This document shows, piece by piece, positions 11,818 through 22,773 of a DNA stretch of 64,000 nt. Origin of the DNA: Orientallactaga sibirica (taxonomy: Eukaryota; Chordata; Mammalia; Rodentia; Dipodidae); assembly GCA_036365145.1 (NCBI GenBank), contig JAEOAD010000035.1:4897501-4961500 (forward strand), written 5' to 3'. Below the pieces are notes generated by a model. It did not search any database and was not told the DNA's origin. It saw only the letters and a program-made list of their open reading frames with translations. Position numbers and translations under genes: made by a program. How positions within the stretch are numbered: the first letter of the stretch is position 1; every line of letters begins with the position of its first letter.

Positions 11818-12028
11818 ATTGATTTATTTATTTGCCGGAGAGAAAGAGAAGGAGAGATGGAGAAAAGGAGAGAGAGATTGAGTGAGTATGGGGGCATCAG
11901 GGATTCCCACCCCCTGAAAATACACCACTTTGTGCATCTGGCTTGACATGGATGGGTACCAGGGAATCAACCTGGGCAGTGAGGATTGGCAAGCAAGTGC
12001 CTTTAACCATTGGGACATCTCTACAGGC
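11818..12028 (-). mobile_element. DIP-like SINE, form A, diverged
   Basis: Reverse orientation: ATTTATTTATTTG tail, GA-rich stretch, then the head TTTAACCATTGGGACATCTCTACAGG. The middle is shortened and diverged. It faces the SINE at 11575-11785 tail to tail. Confidence 0.7.
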
Positions 12029-12039
12029 TATTTCTTTGA

Positions 12040-12655
12040 TAATTTACACTTTTCTTTACATCCTAATTTTCTCTTTAGTCTTCTACTTATGTTCAATCAC
12101 ATTGAGTCAAATGTATTTTCAATGCAAGGTACCCACCCAATTTCAGACTTAATGTCACAAAGTTAGATCAAATAAACTCATAATTTTACTGTCTATCATG
12201 TCTGTTTTATATTCCTTTTCTTATTTCTCAATTTTATTTGTGAGCCCTTGCTCATTTTCTCTGATTAGAATTGATCTCTTTTGTAAGGATTTTTAAAGAA
12301 ACTAGCCTTTGAAGATTTTAATTAGTATTTAATTATTCTATTTCTGTTCTCTGTTCTTTTACATAGGCTTTTATCCGATTTCTTTTCATGTTATGTTACT
12401 TAACTGTGTTTTATTGATTTTTTTGAAACTTAAAACGGTCATTTTCAGCCCTTTATGCTTAATTAAAGAGCATAAAGTATTAAATTTTATTGTAAGTATG
12501 CCTTATCCCAGAATTTTGAAATAACTTTCTCAATATTATTTCATAGTCTTTAGTTATTTTTTCCTTTAGCTTAGGAGTTATTTAAGAAATTTTAAGTCAA
12601 TTATCACACAAGTGAATGTTTTTGTTTAAATGTTAATCATTTGTGCCAATACAAA
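12040..12655 (-). mobile_element. Old L1 ORF2-like fragment
   Basis: T-rich sequence whose order of motifs resembles reverse-complemented LINE-1 ORF2. No open frame survives. A B4 SINE bounds it at 12661. The evidence is pattern similarity only. Confidence 0.4.
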
Positions 12656-12660
12656 TTGTC

Positions 12661-13018
12661 AAAGGACTAGAGAAAGATGGCTCAGAGGTTAAGAAAACTT
12701 CCTGTGCAAGCTTGAGGGCCTGAGGATTCCTGAGAGACCACTGGAGTTCAATCCTCAGAACCCAGATAAATAGCTGGATGTGGTTACACATATCTGTAAC
12801 CCCATTCCCATGAGAAACAGAGACCAGAGAACCACTGGGGCTCATGAAAAACAGCAAAATAAGTAAGAGACTCAAACTGAAGTAAGGTCTGGCAGAACAA
12901 TAGAGTAGGGCATGCTATGTTCCCCTCCAGTCACCCCACAACAGATGAGTACAAGGAACACCGCCTGAACACATCCACGTGCATGCACCACACATACACA
13001 AGTATCATGCTACGTATG
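12661..13018 (+). mobile_element. B4 SINE
   Basis: The head GAAAGATGGCTCAGAGG is followed by a B-box stretch (GAGTTCAATCCTCAG), a B1-like middle (TGGTTACACATATCTGTAACCCC), and a CA-rich 3' end (12965-13018). It is diverged but has the module order of B4. Confidence 0.6.
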
Positions 13019-13040
13019 TACTTTGATTTTTATTGATTTC

Positions 13041-13077
13041 TTTCCTTCCTTCCTTCCTTCCTTCCTTCCTTCTTTCC
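13041..13077 (+). repeat. (TTCC)n microsatellite
   Basis: About eight CCTT units with minor interruptions, forming the pyrimidine-rich edge of the adjoining reverse B1. Confidence 0.9.
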
Positions 13078-13212
13078 AAAAGGTTCTTATATAACCCAGA
13101 TTGGCCTTGAACTCCCTATGAACATGAGACTGGCCTTGAATTCCTGATCTTCCTGCCTCTGTCTTCACGAGTACTGGGATTATAGGCATGTATCATCACC
13201 ACATTTAATGAG
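13078..13212 (-). mobile_element. B1 SINE, old
   Basis: Reverse B1: TATAACCCAGATTGGCCTTGAACTC-type core, then GTACTGGGATTATAGGCATG. CTGGCCTTGAA occurs twice (about 13103 and 13132), which resembles the internal duplication seen in B1 elements. The poly-A side is replaced by (TTCC)n. Confidence 0.65.
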
Positions 13213-13767
13213 GTTTTTGAAATTTTATTTAATTTGTATTTTTATGGATATTTAAAAGTTCAAGGACATTTATTGGTTGTAACTTGTGAAATTATAGTGC
13301 CTGCCCTTGTTCTTGATAATTTCTCAATGTATGAATGGGATGTAGTAAACTTGTTTGGTCTTACTCTAGCTGCCTTGTTTTACTCACGGAGTAATTTAGT
13401 GAACATTTATGCAACACTCCCTGTGTATCAGTAGCAGCTGGCAGAGCCTTAGTCCTCCAATGAGGTGTGAGTAGAAGCCTGCTTTCCTCATCCTCCTTCT
13501 AAATGAGATGAGCAGCTGGAGCTACACTAGTCACCTTGTAAGCATGAGGAAAAGACCAACTTGGAGATGTTTGAAATTATTCACACACTGCCACACCATA
13601 AGAGGAAGATAAATGACTATCGGTTCAGCTATTCTGCGTGGGCTATTATGTGCTTGCAACTGAATATATTCCTAATTTATATGTATTTACTTCTAAGTCA
13701 ATTTTTTCAAAAATATTCATAGCTATATTTTATTATAAAAATCAACTTTCTAGGTGGGTGGGGGGGT

Positions 13768-13987
13768 GGCTGTAGAGAAGGCTCAGCAGTAAGGTGCTTG
13801 CCTTCAAAGCCTAATGACCCAGGTTCAATTTCCTGATACCATGTAAAGCCATATACACAAAGTGGCACATGCATCTGGAATTTGTTTGTAGTAGCTTACG
13901 GCTCTGGTGACTCCATTCTCTCTGTCTGCCTCTCTTCTTGCTATCTCTCTCTCTGCTTGCAGCTAAATAAATAAATAAATATTCTAA
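13768..13987 (+). mobile_element. DIP-like SINE, form A
   Basis: Head GTAGAGAAGGCTCAGCAGT and middle GCATCTGGAATTTGTTTG, with an (AAAT)n tail. Flanks AAATCAACTTTCT (13738-13750) and AAATCAAATTTCT (13988-14000) form a target duplication with one mismatch. Confidence 0.8.
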
Positions 13988-14000
13988 AAAATCAAATTTC

Positions 14001-14690
14001 TGGACTCTTCCTGACAGCCTAGCCATGCTATGCCACTGCTCACAGCCTTGAAAAAAGAAGTTTGTTTACTCAAAGGGTTGAAGTTAACACAGAGATGCAT
14101 AACTGGTAATGTCACTGAGAATATGTGACTAGTGTGTATACTCCGCCCTAAACATGACATCTAAATGACACCCTCCAGGGCTCAGGAAAGCTCCCAGAAG
14201 ACAGGGCTGAAAGAAGGTAAGATGAGGAGGGTGGAAGTAGAGCTATGCACTACTGAGAGATCAAATATGTAAGTTTGCTAAACTCATGATCACATAGCAG
14301 ATAGGTTTTCTTACAAAAAAAGACTGAGTCTGTGAACATCTCATCATAGATAAGGAAGAGTCCATGAGACCCCTACATCTCCCACAGTAAGTAGTGGCAA
14401 TGATGATGGCTGGGTGGGAAGAGTCAAGTCCTTCAGTGGTACAGCCACTGGGGGGGTTGCCCATTCTCCAGTCAATAACCTTCCACCCACGACTTAACTC
14501 AGTGAGTCAACAATAAATACGAACCAAAAAAGGATGAAGAGAGGATGGGGTTCTAATGAGAAGAAGGGTTTTAGGAGGAGGGGAAGAGATAATGATTGAG
14601 GGAAGTGGGATCAAAATGGATTGTATACATACATGCATGAAGTTGTGAAAATGGAAAAAAATGAATAAGATGAAATCAAGTGTCCTACAA
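14001..14690 (+). mobile_element. Rodent-type L1 3' UTR (Lx-like)
   Basis: Contains CCCATTCTCCAGTCAATAAC followed by ACTTAACTCAGTGAGTCA and a purine-rich run ending in GTGGGATCAAAATGGATTGTA. That order is typical of old rodent L1 3' UTRs. It ends in an A-rich stretch near 14650-14690. No ORF2 frame remains. Confidence 0.6.
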
Positions 14691-14691
14691 T

Positions 14692-15577
14692 AATTATATA
14701 TGTAGGAAAATGAGCTAGAATGTATTTAATTCTCCTTACTTCTTTCTAATTTCCCAATATTTACAAAATTGTGAAATAAAAATTTTAATATGACTAAATT
14801 TTTACATGAGATACATTTTCATGTCCTGCTACTTTTATGTTTAATACATAAATCATAATTGCAACAGTTCAATTTAATGTATTGCATTTGATATCAATGG
14901 TTTGTGCCAACGTGCTTTATAGTTGAACTAGTTCATTCTCTGGTGGGAACTTTTGACTCATCTCTTGGGCAGCTGTCATGTGTTTTGAGGCACTTTTCCT
15001 GAAGGATAAAAGAGTACTATTTTTCTTTTAAATCCTTTTATAATTAAACATGCCTTTCATTTGCCTTTAACATGATCAGCATGTGAGAAAGTGCCTTGTC
15101 TAATTATAAAACTCCCGGCTTAAAAATTTCCATCAGAACTCTAGATTTTAAAACTGTGTCGTGAAGATTTGTGAAGTATCATGAAGTTAAGAAAGCACAA
15201 TGTTGTCCCTTGTTAACAGTGTATCTTCACATTCTTTTTCAAAAGTTGCAAGAATGTGGGGATCTGTCAGCCCAGTTACCAGGGCCCGTGGGACCCCAAC
15301 TCTCATGACTAGAATGATGGCAGTGGTGATGACTTTAGATCAACAGCCTACTTCTCTGGATCTTTTTTTATTTTAGTTAGCTTTTCTTCTGAATGCTCTC
15401 TGTCTACAAATGGTCTTACCTTCAGTGTCAACATTTCTCCTCCTTTAAATCCATTTCCTTAGTTATTCACAGAAAGGTGTCATTTGTTAGGTACATCATT
15501 GTTTTGGGTTTTTTTTTATTTTTTTTTTTGTTTGTTTGTTTGTTTGTTTGTTTTGTAGTGTCTATACTGCCAGTTAA
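14692..15577. other. No recognised element
   Basis: AT-rich single-copy-like DNA ending in a T-rich and (GTTT)n stretch at 15508-15554. Confidence 0.4.
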
Positions 15578-15579
15578 CT

Positions 15580-15658
15580 GGAGCTACAACTCAGCAGTGC
15601 AGTGCTTACCCAGGATGGTCACTGATCTGGGTTCAATTCTAAGAATTACAAAGAAATA
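15580..15658 (+). mobile_element. ID element
   Basis: GGAGCTACAACTCAGCAGTG and GGGTTCAATTCTAAGAATTAC correspond to the two promoter boxes of an ID SINE. An A-rich and GA-rich tail follows. Confidence 0.55.
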
Positions 15659-15659
15659 A

Positions 15660-16398
15660 GAAAAGAGAGAAGAAAGGAAGAAAGAGAGGGAAGATGGCAA
15701 GGAAGGATAAACAAAAGAAAGGCTTTTGCTAGTTATCCTCTTCAAGGTAAATGTTAATTCTTCCATTGTGCCTTTATGTTCCCAGAGTTCTCTTCTGCAC
15801 CTTCAGAGTCTTTGAAATCTCTCTGGCATTCCAAAGAATCACATTTATTTTTTTCAACTCTGGTTTCACAAGCTGCTACACAGAGAAAATGTCATCTAAT
15901 TTTCTTCTTTAATTATTTCTTATTCTTTTTTTCCCTAATGGTATTTCCCTCTTTCCTTGGTTTCATATTTTTATGTTTATATTTGCTCATCCTTGAATCA
16001 TGAATACTGAGGGTTTTTTCCATTGAGTATTTATTAGTGGATTACTTTTTTTTCCTCGAGATAGTAGCAAATAACCAATCAATGGCCATTCCTTCTAGTT
16101 GTCGCCTCACATCTGAAGGTACTTTCTGAGGGAAGGTGGAAGAATATCAGACATAGAACTCTTACCAGAAATCCTACCTTGTCTTTCATCTATAAGAGGA
16201 AATACATGTTTTGTGTACCGAATGGATTAAAAAGTGAGGGCATGTGTTCGGTAACGTGTTGGTGCATCCTGCACAATAGGAAACAGGAAAGCAATGCAAA
16301 AGAGTGGTGAGGTCAGATTTGAAAACTGTTGAGATTTGTGCCTTGTGCATATTTTCATGGTGTAACCTGAGAAGATTCACGTCAGTTTTTCCTTATAT
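15660..16398. other. No recognised element
   Basis: GA-rich stretch at 15660-15700, then T-rich sequence without a nameable family. No gene evidence. Confidence 0.4.
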
Positions 16399-16411
16399 AA
16401 AATGGACTTAG

Positions 16412-16664
16412 GGGCTGGAGAGATGGCTTAGTGGTTAAGGCACCTGCCTGCTAAGCCTAAGAACCCGGTTCCAATCTCCAGGTCCCACGTTTAGCCAGAT
16501 GCAAAGTGACGCAAGGGAGCAATGCCGCACTTGGCCACAGGGGGTGCAGGCATCTGGATTTCGTTCTCAGCACCTGAGAGACTGCTGAAGCACCCATCTC
16601 TGTCTCCCTCTCCCTCTCTGTCTGTCTCTCTCCAAAAATAAATAAAATAAAATAAATTTTTAAA
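16412..16664 (+). mobile_element. DIP-like SINE, form B
   Basis: Carries GGTTCCAATCTCCAGGTCCC once, without the B-box duplication of other form B copies, then AAAGTGACGCAAGGGAGCAA and a pyrimidine-rich 3' end. A perfect 13-bp target duplication AAAATGGACTTAG lies at 16399-16411 and 16665-16677. Confidence 0.9.
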
Positions 16665-16841
16665 AAAATGGACTTAGTACTATCTAGCTCAACAAGGTGT
16701 TAGGAAAACTGAACAATGTACTACATATGGTATATGTTCCGTATCACTAGAGTGTACTGGGAACTGTTAATATAGAAACTAACAAATAATCAAACAGTAA
16801 ACAGTAGCAACCAGAAGCACTTTATTAGTTGTGCAAGATTT

Positions 16842-16885
16842 TGTAAGAACTGTTCCTGTAAGAACTGTTCCTGTAAGAACTGTTC
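16842..16885 (+). repeat. 15-bp tandem repeat, three copies
   Basis: TGTAAGAACTGTTCC is repeated at 16842, 16857 and 16872, the last copy lacking its final base. It lies in otherwise unique DNA. Confidence 0.95.
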
Positions 16886-17374
16886 AAACAAACCACCTGG
16901 ACTAATTTGTTTAGAGTCCTAGTAATAAAATTCCTATATGAACACCATGGCACATTAAAAATGCCTTCATTAGACGTATTCATAAAGATCGGTAACTATA
17001 GCAGGCTTGTGGCTCACCACCATTCACTTTGGTCATGACAGAGGGGATACTGTACAACCTCAGGAACTACAGCGTGCATTCAGTCAGAACACAACCCAGT
17101 TTTGACTCGGTTTTGCATACAGACATTAAAGATCCCAAGAGTTTCATAATAAAGTGTTTTTTTTTTTGCATACTAAAGAAGACTAAAATAAAATATCATC
17201 CATAGTTTAGCTTTGTTTTGTTCTTATCAGTTGAAAATTCCTTTGTTTTGATCTTTTTGCAGATTTTGGTCACACAAAGAATGTTCTTAGTTAGTTACAC
17301 ATATTAAAGCAGATTATTATCTGAACGAAAGTAATTGAGACCCAGCGAAATGGAAGTTCAGAAAGCACCACTCC

Positions 17375-17489
17375 TGGGCTGGGGAGATGGCCCAGCAATT
17401 CAAGGTGCTTACTTGCAAAGTCTGCGGGCTCAAGTTCAATTCCCCAGTCACCCACTTAAAGCCAGATGGACATTCTTTTTCAGTGGAAA

Positions 17490-17530
<41 letters not shown>

Positions 17531-17568
17531 TGAATGGATGGATTAATTAAATAATTAATTTAATTTTA
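17375..17568 (+). mobile_element. DIP-like SINE, form C, with (AC)n
   Basis: Head GGCTGGGGAGATGGCCCAGC, then TTACTTGCAAAGTC and a B box AGTTCAATTCCCC. The usual (CT)n is replaced by an (AC)n run at 17492-17527. AAAGCACCACT (17362-17372) and AAAGGCACCACT (about 17570-17581) flank it as a target duplication. Confidence 0.85.
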
Positions 17569-17639
17569 AAAAGGCACCACTTTCCTTTTTTTTCTAGCCA
17601 GCTCACAACATAAAGTTGACCCAAGCTACAACAAAGTTT

Positions 17640-17997
17640 GTGGTAGTTTGAATACATTCCCCCGCCCCCCCAGTAAACTCAGGAGTTTATTAAAACTTCT
17701 TGGATTTCCAGCCACCTGGCCGGAGGAGGTGTCACTGGGCAGATCTTAGGGTCCTCCCCTAAGGTGTGGTGATGGATTTGGGAGTCCAGTCTAAAGATAT
17801 ACAAAGAGCCTGGAGTTCCTGAAGTGTGCTGTGTGCTATGGCTCCTCTCTTTCTCTCTGCTTGGTCCCTTAAGAGGGAGCTAACTTCTTCTGCCATTATG
17901 GAACTTCCCCTGATCCGTAAGCTTCAATAAATCTCTTCCTCCATAACTGCCTGGTCTGGAAGTTCATCTCAGCGACCTGAAGCTGTCTAGGTTCAAA
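17640..17997 (+). mobile_element. GTGGTTTGAAT-type rodent interspersed repeat
   Basis: Starts GTGGTAGTTTGAATACATTC, contains GGAGGAGGTGTCACTGGGC and ends with CTTCAATAAATCTCTTCCTCC. The same order recurs at 26367, 34590, 42200, 46757 and 60556. I recognise a common rodent repeat but do not name it; a non-autonomous DNA transposon or an LTR fragment are both possible. Confidence 0.6.
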
Positions 17998-18743
17998 GTT
18001 CAAATATGTTTTTCACATGAGAAAATCGGGAATAATCTTAATAGCTGCCTGCTTGGTCATTGAGTTTATTCCTTTAAATTTTTGTGGGGAGTTTTTCTTT
18101 GGATGACTTCTATAGATGAGTTTCCCATAGTCACTTAGTTATTGCATCTGGACAGGGCTGGAGGGATGTGTTTCTGCCTCCCGCTGCTTCTGCTTGTGCC
18201 AGGGCCCCTGGACCCATCCTGAGAGATGCCCGTGCCCAAGCTACAGGAGTTTTCATGGATTGAGGGAAGTTGCAGAGGCAGTAAACCAAAAATGTTCACT
18301 TCTGCTCAAGGGAGCCACCTACTGTGTCGCTTCTACATTTTCCCTGCCCAGGTTAAAAAGGGCTTGTCGGTTTTATTTTGTTTTGGGGAGGGAGTTACAT
18401 TGTTAATTCTTTAAAAATGGTTTTATTGGCTTTTTTCATTTATTAGAATGTAAAATGTGTCCCTGATTTTAACAAAGGGATTCTACCATACTACAGAAAT
18501 TCTCAAAGTATTCTAGACATGTAAAATGCTGGAGGTACTAATAAAAAAAAAATCTAGCCAAGATACAATACCGTTGTCATGATGGTATAAATCCATAAAC
18601 TGGGGAAAGAGAAAAGAAGGCCATCAAAAGCAGGCCATCCTTTTATGTCTCATTCAGAACCAGCAACCAGTAAGACCTCTCTGGGTAACATGTATCCTGA
18701 TATTGAGAAGATGGTACACTATGTTATAAGGCTTACCTCCAGG

Positions 18744-19059
18744 ACTGGAGAGATGGCTTAGTGGTTAAGGCGCCTGCCTGCTAAGCTGGTTCCAATCTCC
18801 AAAGGTTCCAATCTCCAGGTCCCACGTTTAGCCAGATGCAAAGTGACTCAAGGGCGCAATGCTGCACTTGCCCACAAGGGTGCGCACACATCTGGATTTC
18901 GTTCACAGCAGCTGAGAGACTGCTGGCGCGCCCATCTCTATCTGTCTCCCTCTCCCTCTCCTTCTCCCTCTCCCTCCCCCCCCTCTCTCTCTCTCTCTCT
19001 CTGTCTCTCTCCAAAAACAAAATAATTAAAAAAATTTTTTAAAAATTAACAAAAAAAGA
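18744..19059 (+). mobile_element. DIP-like SINE, form B with duplicated B box
   Basis: GGTTCCAATCTCCA occurs at 18788-18801 and again at 18804-18817, a 16-bp duplication across the internal promoter B box. The 3' part is a long pyrimidine tract (18943-19011). A perfect 12-bp target duplication CTTACCTCCAGG lies at 18732-18743 and 19060-19071. Confidence 0.9.
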
Positions 19060-19132
19060 CTTACCTCCAGGGCATTCGACATTCCAGAGAAGGCTCTGCC
19101 CATCACCACCACAAACCACATGACTGTTTGCT

Positions 19133-19186
19133 TTCTCTCTCTCTCTCTCTCTCTCTGTCTCTTTCTCTCTCTTCCTCTCTCTCTCT

Positions 19187-19228
<42 letters not shown>
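19133..19228 (+). repeat. (CT)n-(TG)n compound microsatellite
   Basis: A (CT)n-rich tract to 19188 passes directly into about 20 TG units (19189-19228). No adjoining SINE body is evident. Confidence 0.9.
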
Positions 19229-19230
<2 letters not shown>

Positions 19231-19478
19231 GCATCATAAACGTGAGAGCAATAGATTTAAACAGAGGCCTCAGGACCACTTGTTTAAGTAAGTATGACAA
19301 GTACACTCAGTCGTTTGTATACGCAATGCACATCAATAGATTCAGCAATTACAGACTGAAGAGATTTTACAAATTACATGTGTATACACTGTATCCTCCT
19401 GTTATTGTTCCTTAAATGACACAGTATAACACCTAGGGGCACTGCATTTATACGGTATTCAGTATTAAAAGTAATCTG

Positions 19479-19637
19479 AAGCTGAGCATGGTGGAACACG
19501 CCTTTAATCCTAGCACTCAGGAGAGGCAGAGGTAGGAGGATCACTGCGAGTTCAAAGCCAGTCTGTGACTACATAGTGAATTAAAGGTCAGCCTGGGCTA
19601 CAGTGAAACTCTACCTCAAACAACAACAACAACAATA
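19479..19637 (+). mobile_element. B1 SINE, full length
   Basis: GCTGAGCATGGTGGAACACG at the 5' end, then CCTTTAATCCTAGCACTCAGG, and a (CAA)n tail. A perfect 12-bp target duplication AAAAGTAATCTG lies at 19467-19478 and 19638-19649. Confidence 0.9.
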
Positions 19638-19649
19638 AAAAGTAATCTG

Positions 19650-20654
19650 GAGACGATTTATAGTCCGTGAGGGACACAAAGACCAACTGTAAACACTGCA
19701 GCATCTCGCATAAGGGATTTGAGCATCTGATGACATGACATGACTCATGTAAGACAAGATATAACTGGGGTGAACCTGAGCACTTTAGACAACCTCCAGG
19801 ACACTCTGGGGTCCAATTTGCACATTACAAATTCAGCTTTAACATTTTATGATATATGATCATGAAATGTGTCAAAAAATGGGTTTTTCTGTTCAGTGGA
19901 AACTCATTCAAGTTGTGTCATTAGAAAAAGGAGAGGCAGAAAAAAAAAGCACAAGATAACCACTTTGTCCTACCAAAGTCAGGGTCACCCAGAAGGTGGT
20001 GTGTGAGGAGCTTAGCCAGAGCTCTGGTCTCCCCTCTGAAGACATACATGTGAGGAACATGGAGTTCCTTCTAATGAAAAAAGGACTGCCCAAGTGAACT
20101 TTCTAGAAGAAATATTCTTCCCCCGAACTCTGCAGGATTGATTTACACCTTGGGATGTTTCTGACATTGAAGATGAAAATAAAAAGTGCTTAGTGGGAGC
20201 TCTTTATCCTCCAAACAGGTTTCTCCTGTTTGCTGCTTTTGAACTATTATTGCAAATTGAACCTGACAATGCACTAAAGCCACGCAAGACCCGAGAACAC
20301 ACCAGGACCAGGTGGGCCTTGAAGTGATGCTTCACTTCTATGTCACCAGGGCAGCGCGTCCTGGGAGAGACCTACCCCTTCCAGCAAGAGTGGCCAGTCA
20401 TTTCTCCAAACGTGGCCTCCGTGGACCTCTTTGTCTTCTCACCCCACATCCAGGTCTGGAAAGTGCAGGCTCTTTGTGTAATAACAAAAAACAGAAAGGC
20501 CACCAACCTAAATGCACAGTAGTCGTGAGCTGAGCATGCCTTATGCTCATTAAAGAGGTAGCGGCTTTATTTTCAATCTCACAGCTTCCATAATTTACTT
20601 GATCTGACATGCAGCTATGTTCATATTTGTACTTTCCATATTCAGTCTCCCTAA
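19650..20654. other. No recognised element
   Basis: Single-copy-like sequence with a somewhat GC-richer part around 20280-20460. No exon, splice-framed ORF or repeat is evident. Confidence 0.4.
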
Positions 20655-21240
20655 AACTGGTGGAATGTCATCAACCTTCAACAGATGTCTCACGATAATG
20701 GCAGGAGTAATGCCTGTGCTCATTATCTATGGTCAACCAAGAGATCAATCCTCAAAATGTACTGGCTTAAGCAGAGTGTTAAGTTTCTGCCTCAGGGATC
20801 CAGGAGCCTGGCAGATTTGCTTGAGGTCTTCATGAAGTTGCCAGTCTACATGTTGCAGGGTCACGGTCACCTGCAGGCTCATCTGATGGGAGGGTTGCCT
20901 CCAAGTGGGCAAGAGGCCTGGGTTCCACAATGGGCCTGATGGGAGGCCATGCTTCCCTGCCGTGTCGACATCCAGTGCAGCTGCCTGAGTGTTCTCACGC
21001 CATGGCAACTAGGAACTTTGGGAAGTAGTAATTTAAGATGAAAGGAGAATAAGGAGACCATATGCCTTTGATAGTGCTCTCATAAATCACACACCATCAC
21101 TTCTAGCATGTTCTATACATCAGAACACAGTCACTAAATTGAACTCACAGGCAAGGAGAGGAGACCCAGGTTCCACATATTTCCGGGAGGTGTGTCAAAG
21201 ACTTTGTGGACATATTTAAAACTGCAAAACTTATTTCTAG
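20655..21240 (-). mobile_element. MLT1-like LTR (MaLR), old
   Basis: The right part reads CACACACCATCACTTCTAGC, then GTCACTAAATTGAACTC and TTTGTGGACATATTTAAAAC, a block order I know from reverse-oriented mammalian MLT1 LTRs. The left part (20680-21010) has the matching middle. It is heavily diverged, with no coding region. Confidence 0.55.
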
Positions 21241-21257
21241 GATAGTCTAAAATATGA

Positions 21258-21470
21258 AAATGTGCTGAAGAGATGGTTTAGCAGTTAAGGCACTTGCCTG
21301 CAAAGCCAAAGGACACAATTTGATTCCTCCAGTACCCATGTAAAGCCTGATGCAAAAGGTGGCACATGTGTCTGGAATTTGTTAGCAGCCACTAGAGGCC
21401 CTGGCATGCTCATTCTCTCTCTCTCTCTCTCAATCTCTCTCTCAAATAAATAAATAAATGATTTAGAAAA
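21258..21470 (+). mobile_element. DIP-like SINE, form A
   Basis: Head CTGAAGAGATGGTTTAGCAG, middle GTCTGGAATTTGTTAGCAGCC, (CT)n at 21414-21433 and an AAATAAATAAATAAA tail. Confidence 0.85.
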
Positions 21471-22059
21471 ATGGAAACACTGAAAACAAATTTCTTCAAG
21501 GGTAACAACTTCAATAGCAAGAGGATGACCTGTGGATTCTATTTTTTTTTTTTTTGGCAGGAGCACACTACACATAAGTATTACTCAGCAGATATTTAAT
21601 TATTTGACAATGACATTAAAACCAGGGGCCCCTCAATTGAAAGTTTTAGAAAAAGCAACTGCAGACACCTCAGCAGTGAACTTGTGAACTACTGGGGGAA
21701 AGACCCACTTGGTGGAGCTCTCCAGGAGCACACAGGAAGGAAAGGAGAAATCGGCCTTAGACTCTTTCTGCGGTGAAGATGCAAGGAAGTTGCAGACTAA
21801 TGGTCCGTCCAAACAAAGATATTGATGTAAGAGGATATGTGCTAATGGAGATGGAAATGCATATTCCATAGCGGATGGTGAAAACAATCTCAAAAATTGT
21901 TTAAATCAACACTTAGTCACTTGGGGAGGAATTTTTTTTTTTGTGATGTTGCCAAATTTTATAACTCTTGGAAGGAAAAAAACTTCCAAGATTGTGCCCT
22001 TTTCATTGGATGTGTTGAGGGTAGAAGGGAGAGTCTGAAACAGTATTAAGATACAAAAG
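21471..22059. other. Unassigned sequence beginning with poly-T
   Basis: A T15 run at 21542-21556 may be the tail of a reverse-oriented retroposon. The following 340 bp are not recognised. A minus-strand 86-codon frame (21633-21893) has no visible domain. Confidence 0.35.
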
Positions 22060-22072
22060 CCAAAATTAATTC

Positions 22073-22587
22073 CTTTTTTTTTTTTTTTTTTACTAAGAAC
22101 ATGATTTTAATAGATACATCATGTGTCAGTGCCATCTTTTCCCTCCTCCCTGCCCCCATTTTGCTAAGGGCCCTCAGTGGGGTTGCTGGTATTTCCTTCT
22201 GATCGGCTAAGAGATCTGCTCAGTGGAAAGGAACCCAAGCTGGAACTGGGAACCAAGTCAGAATCTTACGGAGACCAAGATTACAGTCTCCAACGACAAG
22301 CTCCCTCTAGTCTTTGGCTAAAAGAGGAGCTACATCCATCAAAATCTCCTTAAATTAACATTTAACCTATGCTGATTGCATTCTCTGCTAGAGAATCTGA
22401 TTTTCTTTTTCATAAGGTAGTGAGACCCGAGGAGATAAACCACCCCTGACACTTCAGCGAAGGCCCAGGTAAGACCACAGAATTGAGGAGACCAGCAAGA
22501 GTTCTGCTTCCATGGTGAGCCTGACAATCAGCACCAGGGTGAACGAGACAGATGCTGAGGATACGCAACACATACCAAAGCAGAAAT
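22073..22587 (-). mobile_element. 515-bp retroposon, L1-like 3' end, perfect target duplication
   Basis: Begins with a T-run (22073-22091), the reverse of a poly-A tail. CCAAAATTAATTC occurs at 22060-22072 and 22588-22600, so the insertion is exactly delimited. The body resembles an L1 3' UTR in orientation and composition (CCTCCTGCCCCCATTTTG region), but differs from the family at 4556, 6810 and 8498. A retrocopied transcript end is the alternative. Confidence 0.7.
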
Positions 22588-22773
22588 CCAAAATTAATTC
22601 TTGCTTAAAATAAATCATAAATAAATAAACGCCAAATTAGGTCCTTTGGCACAGAGGCAAATAACTAGCTTATTTGTAAAATTTTGCACTTGCATTTTCC
22701 AGCTGGCTATTTCAATATCACACAAATACAGCACTGCTTCTTCTCCACCTCCCTCCACCCTCACCAATTTGAA

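Noticed and set aside
16412..16490. tRNA-like A and B boxes as a possible tRNA gene
   Set aside because: Part of a dispersed SINE with target duplication; it cannot fold as a complete cloverleaf with an acceptor stem.
18836..19042. Ser/Leu-rich frames near (CT)n tracts
   Set aside because: Direct translation of pyrimidine tracts in SINE tails; the same applies to Cys/Val-rich frames at CA repeats.
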